Source: Clostridia bacterium (GTDB taxonomy: Bacteria > Bacillota > Clostridia > Oscillospirales > RGIG7773). From it: DNA of 11,362 nt. Location of the stretch: assembly GCA_017554835.1 (NCBI GenBank), contig JAFZHO010000053.1, forward strand, positions 1 to 11,362. The letters are read 5' to 3'. The notes under the pieces are model-generated. The model was not told where the DNA came from. It searched no databases and saw only the letters and a list, made by a program, of their open reading frames with translations. Of this stretch, positions 6,488 to 11,362 are shown one piece after another (position 1 is the stretch's first letter; the number at the start of each line of letters is the position of its first letter). Position numbers and translations under genes: made by a program.

Positions 6488-6938
6488 ATTCGTTATTAAA
6501 AAAGAGGAATACAGAGATTTTCTGAAAGCCACTTTTTCAGGTTCTTCCAGAACTTTAGGTTTTTTTCTTTTGATTATGTTTATAACGATTTCTCTTCTGG
6601 GGGCTTTTAGCGGCAATCCTCTTATGATTCCTGTGGCGTTTATCGCGTTTATATGCATTATGGTATATAATTTCCGAAAAAACTTTGTATCAGGAATGAA
6701 AAATTTCGTTAAATCGGGCCTTTCGGAAAGAAAAATAACTTACGTTTTTGAGGATAAGGGTTTTAAGATTATAACGGAAAATACCTCAAACGACCTTAAA
6801 TATAAAAAACTTTTCAAAGTTAAGGAAACTGATTTATCTATTCTTTTATATGTTAATAAAGAATCTGCCTTTATATTGCCAAAAAGACTGATAGAAGAAA
6901 ATGATATGGCAGAACTTAAATCGAAAATCGGAATATAA
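6471..6938 (+). CDS. YcxB-like membrane protein
   Basis: This 155-residue protein has two adjacent membrane helices (about residues 28-46 and 50-67), giving a hairpin with both termini on the same side. The C-terminal domain follows: an FEDKGFKIITEN strand region at 93-104, then YKKLFKVKETDLSILLYVNKE and FILPKR at 134-139. That strand pattern ending in ILPKR is typical of the YcxB-like family, which has no established biochemical role. The ATG lies inside the end of mtaB with GGTGA upstream, so translation is probably coupled. The overlap with mtaB marks co-transcription but not necessarily a shared function. Assignment to the YcxB family is fairly firm; function is unknown. Confidence 0.8.
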   Translation: MKKVYEFVIKKEEYRDFLKATFSGSSRTLGFFLLIMFITISLLGAFSGNPLMIPVAFIAFICIMVYNFRKNFVSGMKNFVKSGLSERKITYVFEDKGFKIITENTSNDLKYKKLFKVKETDLSILLYVNKESAFILPKRLIEENDMAELKSKIGI

Positions 6939-6984
6939 AAATTATTCATGGCAAAAATATAATAAAAACGGAAGGATTTTTGCT

Positions 6985-7158
6985 ATGAATAATAAACCTA
7001 TGAATCTGGAGGAGCAACTTAATCAGGAAAAACTGATGATAAAAAAATATCAGGAACTTTCAAATTGCTGCCAGGATAGTCAGTTAAAAGATAAATGCAT
7101 AGAAATTGCAAATAAGCACCAGGCACGATACAATATGCTATTAAGTCAGTTGAACTAA
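6985..7158 (+). CDS. small two-helix protein, spore coat (CotF)-like
   Basis: This 57-residue protein is predicted from its residues to form two helices. The first is NLEEQLNQEKLMIKKYQELSNCC, the second DSQLKDKCIEIANKHQARYNMLLSQL, joined by a short QD turn. It looks like half of a ferritin-type bundle and resembles small clostridial CotF/spore-coat-like proteins that end in (H)QxxYNxLLxQL. I place the start at the ATG at 6985, which has GAAGGA upstream; the longer reading from 6901 lies inside the YcxB-like gene and has no ribosome binding site. It follows that gene by 46 bases and is probably in the same transcript. A role in the spore coat is inferred from resemblance only. Confidence 0.65.
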   Translation: MNNKPMNLEEQLNQEKLMIKKYQELSNCCQDSQLKDKCIEIANKHQARYNMLLSQLN

Positions 7159-7181
7159 ATGTTACATTTCTGTTAAATCTA

Positions 7182-7210
7182 TTTACAGAGCGATAAAAAA
7201 ACTGTATTAT
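7182..7210 (+). promoter_or_regulatory. sigma-A-type promoter of the putative RNA gene
   Basis: TTTACA (7182-7187) and TATTAT (7205-7210) have a 17-bp spacer. It lies 23 bases after the previous stop codon, and no gene on this strand follows for the rest of the window, so it appears to drive the structured region at 7217-7346 alone. Confidence 0.7.
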
Positions 7211-7216
7211 AAAGTT

Positions 7217-7346
7217 GCAATCGATCGGATGGTAGATTGTGAAAAGAAGTTGGTTGTTTCTAAGGGGCTTTCAATGCCCCTTAGAAGCACCAGGTTAGAA
7301 ACCGGATATAATAAAAAAAGTTCTGAGATTTTTCTCAGAACTTTTT
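7217..7346 (+). ncRNA. putative structured small RNA, about 130 nt, no recognised family
   Basis: The region has its own promoter (7182-7210) and intrinsic terminator (7316-7345) and no credible coding frame. Three structures can be drawn. A 5-bp hairpin pairs 7218-7222 with 7235-7239. A long hairpin pairs 7256-7268 with 7276-7288 (13 bp, one G-U, loop TTTCAAT) and extends across one bulged T through 7251-7254 with 7289-7292. A small GGTT/AACC hairpin spans 7293-7303. The long stem presents GCCCCTT on its 3' arm, a C-rich sequence resembling anti-Shine-Dalgarno seeds of Firmicute regulatory RNAs, but it is locked in the stem. It does not match SRP RNA, tmRNA, RNase P, 6S RNA or any riboswitch that I recognise. 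It could instead be a structured 3' UTR of the mtaB operon. Confidence 0.6.
7316..7345. terminator. bidirectional intrinsic terminator
   Basis: A 13-bp perfect stem (7316-7328 with 7333-7345, loop TTTT) has T tracts on both sides: CTTTTTATTTTT on plus and seven T on minus. It ends the putative RNA or mtaB transcript and, from the other side, mnmM, whose stop codon (7345-7347) touches the stem. Confidence 0.9.
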
Positions 7347-7905
7347 ATTTTTCTTTAATTATAACTGCGTAGATGGGAGGGTTATTTGGCCTATTGATAA
7401 AATCTCCCATAATAACGGTAAAGTTTTCGCTATCAATTTCTTTGAGAAAAGGAATAATACTGTTTTTTTCATCAAAGCCACTGTCTTTACCGTAGTAGAT
7501 ACATATACTTATAATTCCGCCGACTTTAAGTTTTGCCATAGCGGTTTCTATGGCTTTTTTTGTTGTCTCGAATTTTGTCTGAATACTTCTGTCTCCTCCC
7601 GGAAGATATCCAAGGTTAAAATCAAAGCAGGAGATGCCGTCGGGAATATATTTTGCCATATTTTCGTGGCCATCGCAAATGAGGGTAACGTTATTGATAT
7701 TATTTTCTTTAAGAAGTTTTTCCGTGCTTAAAACTGCTTCTTTTTGAATATCAAAGGAAAAAACCTTACCCTTTTCAGAAACAATCTGAGAGAGAAAAAG
7801 AGTATCTCTGCCTCGCCCCATAGTTGCATCAACGCAGATATCGCCTTCTTTTACGTATTTATTTATAACAAGATGAGAAAGCTTCAAAGTATTGATGCTT
7901 TGCAT
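7345..7905 (-). CDS. mnmM: tRNA U34 methyltransferase MnmM (YtqB family)
   Basis: This is a class I SAM-dependent methyltransferase of the YtqB (formerly 'putative rRNA methylase') family. In Gram-positive bacteria the family was shown to methylate the aminomethyl group of 5-aminomethyl-2-thiouridine at tRNA position 34, the last step to mnm5s2U. Motif I is VDATMGRGRDT at residues 25-35. GHE follows at 79-81, the family signature FNLGYLPGGD at 96-105, and NRPNNPPI near the C-terminus at 171-178. The length of 186 residues fits. The ATG follows the stop of the upstream gene by one base (TAATATG), and only a weak GGGAT precedes it, so translation probably depends on coupling. It is the last gene of the minus-strand operon. 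Family assignment is strong; the reaction is by homology. Confidence 0.9.
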   Translation of the reverse strand: MQSINTLKLSHLVINKYVKEGDICVDATMGRGRDTLFLSQIVSEKGKVFSFDIQKEAVLSTEKLLKENNINNVTLICDGHENMAKYIPDGISCFDFNLGYLPGGDRSIQTKFETTKKAIETAMAKLKVGGIISICIYYGKDSGFDEKNSIIPFLKEIDSENFTVIMGDFINRPNNPPIYAVIIKEK

Positions 7906-7906
7906 A

Positions 7907-8881
7907 TTATCCCAACTTTCTTTTTTTAGTTACAATAATGCTTGTTACAAATATGGTAACAAAAATTAAAACAAGCATAACCATCTGAGAAATGGTATTT
8001 TTCATAGGGGAGTAAATAGTATAAATTCCCACCTGCTTATAAGAACTTTTAAGATTTTTTGCATCGTTTAGCGCCATAAGCATTTTTGAGGTGGCCTTTT
8101 GGTCGTATTTTTCTTCACCGTCTGATAGAAGTCTATATGAACCGTCTTTATTTTTGAATTTTTCTGTTGAATCAAGAATACCACGCCATCTTTCATCCTT
8201 AGGGTCTGCGCCAACGCTTGAAAGTGCAGATATAACGAGAGAAAGAGTTACGGCGTTATCTTCACCACTTGCGTTTTCAAATCCGCCGTCGGCAAGCTGA
8301 TTCTCGTTTAAAAAAGTTATGGCTTTATTGACGCTGTTTATAATATCCATATCCTTCATAACTCTGTCTGACATTGTGATAATTGCAAGAGCGGTAAGTT
8401 CAATATCATTTGAAAAGCTGCCGTTTTCCAACTGTTTTGAAAGGATATAGTCAAAAGCAGATTCTCTATCATATTTCTGACCATACATATCAAGGGCGAT
8501 CATAGCATAAAAATTCTCGGATAGATTATCGCAAAAAGAACCGTCGTTTTTCTGAAAATCGGCTAATTTTTTTGCCATATCAACGCCGTCAAAGTTTTTG
8601 ACCTTTGTATTTCCGCAAGAAACGTTACCAATTATAAATTCAGAAAGAGAAGAAATATCCTCAAAATCACATTCCGAGGTGGTCATTGGCGTGAAAGTGA
8701 GAAATTTTGCTTTTTTAGTCATTTTAAGAGATAGTATCTCGTCACTTTCTTTGACTTCCTTAATATTATTTTCATAAAACATAAGAGTAGTATTGATATT
8801 CTGGTTTGCATCAAATGCAGCTGCAGAAAAACTGCATGATAAAATAATAAGTATCATCAAAAAAGCTAATATTCTTTTCAT
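7907..8881 (-). CDS. exported, membrane-anchored prenyltransferase/squalene-oxidase repeat protein
   Basis: This 324-residue protein has an N-terminal signal peptide (about 1-22, ending near AAAF) and a C-terminal membrane helix (about 299-317) followed by KKRK, so its body should sit outside the membrane. The body holds at least four repeats of the form (F/L)-x-x-x-Q-x-x-(D/N)-G-S/G-F: near 109-116 (FQKNDGSF), 149-156 (KQLENGSF), 194-201 (NQLADGGF) and 241-249 (KFKNKDGSY), spaced 40-48 residues. That is the alpha/alpha-barrel repeat of the terpene cyclase and prenyltransferase fold. Family members of this secreted type are not known enzymes; some bind small ligands or form surface assemblies. 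No DxDD cyclase motif is seen. The start overlaps the preceding stop as ATGA with a good AAGGAG. Function is unknown. Confidence 0.75.
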   Translation of the reverse strand: MKRILAFLMILIILSCSFSAAAFDANQNINTTLMFYENNIKEVKESDEILSLKMTKKAKFLTFTPMTTSECDFEDISSLSEFIIGNVSCGNTKVKNFDGVDMAKKLADFQKNDGSFCDNLSENFYAMIALDMYGQKYDRESAFDYILSKQLENGSFSNDIELTALAIITMSDRVMKDMDIINSVNKAITFLNENQLADGGFENASGEDNAVTLSLVISALSSVGADPKDERWRGILDSTEKFKNKDGSYRLLSDGEEKYDQKATSKMLMALNDAKNLKSSYKQVGIYTIYSPMKNTISQMVMLVLIFVTIFVTSIIVTKKRKLG

Positions 8882-9558
8882 AATATCTCCTTTATCTTAT
8901 GAATTTCATAAACTTCAAAAGTGGGGTTTATGGCGTCGGGCTTTTGAACCTTTTTATAATTGGTCCACAAAGTATCAATTCCAAAATCCCATGCCCCTTT
9001 TATATCTGCGGAAAGGTCATCACCAATCATAATAATATTTTTCTTTTCCTTTTCGCCTGATAAATCCATAGCCGCCTGAAAGATTTTTTCGTGAGGTTTT
9101 GCAACTCCCACTTCCTCAGAAATCACAACACCGTCTGAAAGGGTATCTATTCCCGATAATTTAAGCCGGTTTTTCTGATTTTTTGCGATGCCGTTTGTGA
9201 GAATTATTACTTTGTATTTTGATTTAAGGTATTGGCAAAGTTCTTTTGCCCCGTCATAAAGCTGAGGGGAGCAGGATAAATTTCCGATATAATAATCGTT
9301 GAATTTCTCGCCTGAAAATGAAATTCCAAGCTCATTAAAAAGGTCGTCGAATCTCATTTTTTTAAGATTTTTGATATCAACGGTTCCTTTTTCGAACTCC
9401 TTCCAGTAGAAAGAATTGATTTTTTGATATTTTTTATAAATTTCTTCATTGCAGGGTGCTATATGGTCCTCGTAAGCACGAAAAAAACTATCTTTTTCCG
9501 CTGCATCAAAATCGAATATAGTCCTGTCCATATCAAGAAAAATTGTTGTATAACCCAT
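8878..9558 (-). CDS. YjjG-type noncanonical pyrimidine nucleotidase (HAD family)
   Basis: This 226-residue HAD phosphatase has a helical cap. Motif I is FLDMDRTIFDFD with Asp9 and Asp11, motif II is LTNG at 120-123, motif III Lys is Lys154 in GVAKPHEKIF, and motif IV is MIGDDLSADIKGA with Asp180 and Asp181. The DMDRTIFDF form, with Arg in place of the usual Gly, and the overall layout fit the YjjG/YfnB group. These enzymes dephosphorylate noncanonical and pyrimidine deoxynucleoside monophosphates as a house-cleaning step. AAGGTGAC precedes the ATG. It follows the DivIVA-like gene after a short gap containing a hairpin and overlaps the next gene by four bases. Family is secure; the exact substrate is by homology. 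Confidence 0.85.
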   Translation of the reverse strand: MGYTTIFLDMDRTIFDFDAAEKDSFFRAYEDHIAPCNEEIYKKYQKINSFYWKEFEKGTVDIKNLKKMRFDDLFNELGISFSGEKFNDYYIGNLSCSPQLYDGAKELCQYLKSKYKVIILTNGIAKNQKNRLKLSGIDTLSDGVVISEEVGVAKPHEKIFQAAMDLSGEKEKKNIIMIGDDLSADIKGAWDFGIDTLWTNYKKVQKPDAINPTFEVYEIHKIKEIL

Positions 9559-9576
9559 ATCTTGTCACCTTAAAAT

Positions 9577-9607
9577 TTTGCCGGAACGAGAGTCTCGAAC
9601 CGGCAAA
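9577..9607 (-). other. intra-operon hairpin between the DivIVA-like and yjjG-like genes
   Basis: TTTGCCGG (9577-9584) pairs with CCGGCAAA (9600-9607). Inside it, CGAG (9587-9590) pairs with CTCG (9594-9597) across an AA/AA internal loop. On the minus strand only AAAATTTTAAGG follows, a poor T tract, so it is more likely a leaky terminator or RNA-processing or stability element than a full stop. Confidence 0.6.
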
Positions 9608-9612
9608 TCATT

Positions 9613-10365
9613 TTAGTTTTCGTTATCTTTATTTATAATTTTTGAAAATTTATCAAGAACGCCGTCTATCTCATCTGAAAGAGAAACTTTGAACTGAGAG
9701 ATTGCAAAATCGGCAGTTCTGAAACTATTTTTAACGTCAGAAATAAGACGGAGCATTTCTGCCTCAATCTGCTGCTTTTTGATATTTTTTTCAGAGATGA
9801 TTTTTTCAAGCTGGAAAATACGGTTATTAAGCTCTTCGTCTTTTTCTCTATAAATCTGCTCTTTTTTCAAAATAGCGTCTTTTATGATTCTTTCGCTCTC
9901 GATTTTTGCATTGCGAACGATTTCTTCGCCCTGCTGTTTTGAGAGGATTATAGATTCTGATATTTCGTTTTTATTCTTTTCGTAGTAGGTATATAGTTTA
10001 TTATATTTAATAGAAATATCATCTTTTTCGGAAATAAGGGAAATAACTTTTTCCTTTAACTGCTCATTATCATTTTTAAGAGAGGAAACTTCATCTTCAT
10101 TAGTAGTGGCAACAGAGGATAATTCGGCGATTTTTTTGTTTAATTCCAAGATCAGATCTTCTTTTTCTTCAAGTTTATTCTCAAGATCTGCGTTCTGAGC
10201 GTATAACTTATCAATTTCGGATAAATATCCACTTTCTTTTTCGAGAAGAAGATTTTTTTCGTCCTCACTTATTTTAAGAGAGTCGTCAAGATTTTTGATA
10301 TAGTTAAGACAATCGTTCTTTTTATAGCCGAACATAGAGCCGCGAAGGATTTTTTTATTTTTCAT
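9613..10365 (-). CDS. DivIVA-domain-like coiled-coil protein
   Basis: This 250-residue protein begins with ILRGSMFGYKKNDCLNYIKNLDD, close to the DivIVA N-terminal pattern (F-x-GY-x-x-x-x-V-x-x-(F/Y)-(I/L)). That segment in DivIVA inserts into curved membrane. The rest is nearly all coiled coil, rich in E, K, L and I, in roughly two blocks (about 28-135 and 145-205), followed by a C-terminal helical part. There is no membrane helix. It is likely a cytoplasmic scaffold at poles, septum or developing spore. The start is the ATG at 10363-10365 with GGAGG eight bases upstream; the TTG five codons earlier overlaps that GGAGG and is rejected. It is the first gene of a minus-strand operon with a strong promoter at 10396-10424. 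DivIVA relationship is likely; localisation and partners are inferred. Confidence 0.75.
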   Translation of the reverse strand: MKNKKILRGSMFGYKKNDCLNYIKNLDDSLKISEDEKNLLLEKESGYLSEIDKLYAQNADLENKLEEKEDLILELNKKIAELSSVATTNEDEVSSLKNDNEQLKEKVISLISEKDDISIKYNKLYTYYEKNKNEISESIILSKQQGEEIVRNAKIESERIIKDAILKKEQIYREKDEELNNRIFQLEKIISEKNIKKQQIEAEMLRLISDVKNSFRTADFAISQFKVSLSDEIDGVLDKFSKIINKDNEN

Positions 10366-10395
10366 TTTTGTTACCTCCAAATGAGCAGATACGAT

Positions 10396-10424
10396 ATTAT
10401 ATCATATTATAACGAAAAATGCAA
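10396..10424 (-). promoter_or_regulatory. promoter of the DivIVA-like operon
   Basis: On the minus strand TTGCAT (10419-10424) and a perfect TATAAT (10396-10401) are 17 bp apart, with TGA directly before the -10 (extended -10). The -35 lies two bases beyond the folT terminator stem. Confidence 0.8.
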
Positions 10425-10426
10425 AA

Positions 10427-10462
10427 AAAAGCATAGAACCTTAAAAAAAGTTCTATGCTTTT
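10427..10462 (-). terminator. intrinsic terminator of folT
   Basis: A 13-bp perfect stem (10427-10439 with 10450-10462) has a 10-base loop and is followed on the minus strand by eight T in total. The folT stop codon (10453-10455) lies inside the stem. Confidence 0.85.
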
Positions 10463-11061
10463 CTCCTTATTGGAGTATATTTCATTTTAAAAATAAGAAA
10501 CACGGGAACAATAACGGCACACATAATAATTATCTCAATGGGGAGAAGAACGATATTTTTGACGGTGCTTGTTGCAAGATAATAAAAATATCCTTTTCCG
10601 AAAAGTATCTGAGACCAAAGGCAATTTAAGAAAATATTTATAAAAATATTAACGCAGATTTTTGATATAGCGATTCTCACGTATAAAAAGAAATTATGCT
10701 TTGCCCCGAAAAGAAAGAGAGAAAATATAAAGCTTGTTGCCATGGTGCTTATGGTATATCCGGGGAAAAATCCGTATTCAGGTCTTAGAAAGAAACCTAT
10801 TATATCGCTTATAAATCCGTAAATAAGAGAAACGATTGGTCCTCCCACCATACCGCAAAGGGAACTTGGGATATAGTTTATCATAATATTGAGATTTTCC
10901 GATACTTTGATGCGGAAAGTCATATTAACAATGCAATATAACGCGATAAAAAAGGCAGTCAGAACCATTATTCTGATATCAGAAACGTTTTTTATTGCTT
11001 TTTTCCAGTATTGGATGGAAAATGGTGATGAAAAATCCTGTTTTAATAAGTTTGAGTGCAT
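10453..11061 (-). CDS. folT: folate-specific ECF transporter S component
   Basis: This 202-residue membrane protein has about six hydrophobic helices starting near residue 30. It would bind folate outside the cell and deliver it with the shared EcfA/A'/T module, not encoded here. Family signatures are RIAISKICVN at 129-138, LNCLW at 145-149, GKGY at 155-158 and KNIVLLPIE at 168-176, matching FolT proteins in order and spacing. Where many homologues have Arg two residues before the KN, this one has Thr166; this may be a variant rather than a defect. The start has GAGGAGG eight bases upstream. The long leader holds a tetrahydrofolate riboswitch (11120-11218), which independently supports the folate assignment. 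The stop codon lies within the terminator stem. Confidence 0.93.
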   Translation of the reverse strand: MHSNLLKQDFSSPFSIQYWKKAIKNVSDIRIMVLTAFFIALYCIVNMTFRIKVSENLNIMINYIPSSLCGMVGGPIVSLIYGFISDIIGFFLRPEYGFFPGYTISTMATSFIFSLFLFGAKHNFFLYVRIAISKICVNIFINIFLNCLWSQILFGKGYFYYLATSTVKNIVLLPIEIIIMCAVIVPVFLIFKMKYTPIRRKA

Positions 11062-11068
11062 AAAAAAT

Positions 11069-11103
11069 CCTCCTCATATAACAATTTTGCTACATAGAGG
11101 AGG
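11069..11103 (-). promoter_or_regulatory. Shine-Dalgarno sequestering hairpin of folT
   Basis: The folT ribosome binding site GAGGAGG (complement of 11069-11075) can pair perfectly with CCTCCTC (complement of 11097-11103), seven bp mostly G-C. There is no T tract. This is inferred to be the translational expression platform of the THF riboswitch. A competing fold could pair the GGAG near 11110-11113 with the CTCC of the anti-SD strand. Confidence 0.7.
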
Positions 11104-11119
11104 GGAAAATCTCCGGTAT

Positions 11120-11218
11120 GCAGCAGCGGGATGCGAAAACTAAACCGCAAGATATCTTTTCGTCTATCCGACAAACTCCCCGTTCGGACAGCACTTAACG
11201 CATAGTTTTCTACTCTGC
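11120..11218 (-). ncRNA. tetrahydrofolate (THF) riboswitch aptamer
   Basis: On the minus strand the conserved blocks occur in order: GAGTAG after a P1 strand GCAG (11215-11218), GCGTTAAGTG (11192-11201), GGGGAGTT, CGAA, GCGGTT and GCATCC (11129-11134), ending in CTGC (11123-11126) to close P1. TAGTTTTC (11203-11210) pairs perfectly with GAAAACTA (11135-11142) as P2, and TCCGA/TCGGA forms the internal hairpin. This closely follows the folT THF riboswitch of streptococci and clostridia. It lies immediately after the predicted transcription start and directly upstream of folT, so folate excess should reduce folT translation. Confidence 0.93.
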
Positions 11219-11227
11219 TTTTTTATT

Positions 11228-11256
11228 ATTATATAACGACTTATAAAATTTTTCAA
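11228..11256 (-). promoter_or_regulatory. sigma-A-type promoter of the riboswitch-folT transcript
   Basis: On the minus strand TTGAAA (11251-11256) and TATAAT (11228-11233) are 17 bp apart. The start falls near 11221, just before the aptamer's first paired base. Confidence 0.8.
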
Positions 11257-11344
11257 GTTGGTAGTTTCTTTTTGTTAATAAAATGTTATAATAATTTTAA
11301 TATAAATTTGATAAAATTGTATTATAATATTAAAAGAAAAATTT

Positions 11345-11362
11345 GGAGAGGAAAGAAAAAAT
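11345..11362 (+). promoter_or_regulatory. ribosome binding site and first bases of the next gene
   Basis: GGAGAGG at 11345-11351 is followed nine bases later by AT at 11361-11362, the last bases of the window. This is very probably the start of an ATG. The preceding 80 bases are extremely AT-rich with TATAAT boxes at 11287-11292 and 11323-11328, but no well-spaced -35 is clear. Confidence 0.55.

Noticed and set aside
7217..7346. SRP RNA, tmRNA, 6S RNA or a riboswitch
   Set aside because: The SRP GGAAG-type apical region, the tmRNA tRNA-like ends, the long bubble-bearing duplex of 6S RNA and a downstream regulated gene are all absent.
7229..7372. A 47-codon plus-strand reading frame through the putative RNA (ATG at 7229)
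   Set aside because: It has no ribosome binding site, runs through the 7316-7345 terminator into the antisense of mnmM, and its 'codons' are dictated by perfect hairpin arms.
9577..9607. tRNA fragment, because the minus strand contains GGTTCGA like a T-arm
   Set aside because: The flanking bases do not form a 5-bp T stem or acceptor stem, and the region is explained by a single symmetrical hairpin.
10366..10380. TTG start of the DivIVA-like gene at 10378-10380
   Set aside because: It overlaps the GGAGG that serves the ATG at 10363-10365.
10381..11143. Plus-strand frames of 82 and 84 codons opposite folT and its leader
   Set aside because: They cross the folT terminator, promoter or riboswitch and have no ribosome binding site.

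Overview
The window is AT-rich, densely coded bacterial DNA with strong AGGAGG-type ribosome binding sites, TTGACA/TATAAT-type promoters and many short perfect-stem terminators. A DivIVA-like protein, a Crh-like HPr paralogue, MnmM (YtqB), MtaB (YqeV), an ECF folate S component behind a tetrahydrofolate riboswitch and a small spore-coat-like protein all point to a low-GC Firmicute, most likely a spore-forming Clostridia member. No insertion sequence, phage module, rRNA, tRNA or CRISPR array is visible.

Layout. At the left edge (1-276, minus) is the N-terminal third of a Cof-type HAD phosphatase. Next comes a divergent pair: a 66-aa HTH repressor-like gene (minus) and a 67-aa cysteine-rich protein (plus). 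Their shared intergenic region carries two copies of CATT-N4-AATG. Then come argF (minus) with an ARG-box-like operator and, divergently, a ribokinase-family sugar kinase (plus). A Na+/phosphate symporter with a PhoU tail and an HPr-like protein lacking the catalytic histidine follow on the minus strand. Back-to-back promoters then drive the HPr-like gene leftward and an mtaB - YcxB-like - small helical protein operon rightward. That operon is followed by a probable stand-alone structured RNA (about 7217-7346) with its own promoter and terminator.

The right third is on the minus strand. A four-gene unit (DivIVA-like coiled coil, YjjG-type nucleotidase, membrane-anchored prenyltransferase-repeat protein, MnmM) starts at a good promoter near 10400 and ends at the bidirectional terminator shared with the RNA. 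Upstream of it is folT, controlled by a THF riboswitch whose expression platform appears to sequester the ribosome binding site. The window ends on the ribosome binding site and first two bases of a start codon of the next plus-strand gene.

Most of this is housekeeping: arginine synthesis, sugar phosphorylation, phosphate transport, two tRNA anticodon-loop modifications (A37 and U34), nucleotide clean-up, folate uptake. The least explained parts are the RNA at 7217-7346, the HTH/Cys-rich pair with its matched operators, the His-less HPr with a Fur/PerR-like palindrome at its start site, and the membrane-anchored prenyltransferase-repeat protein.
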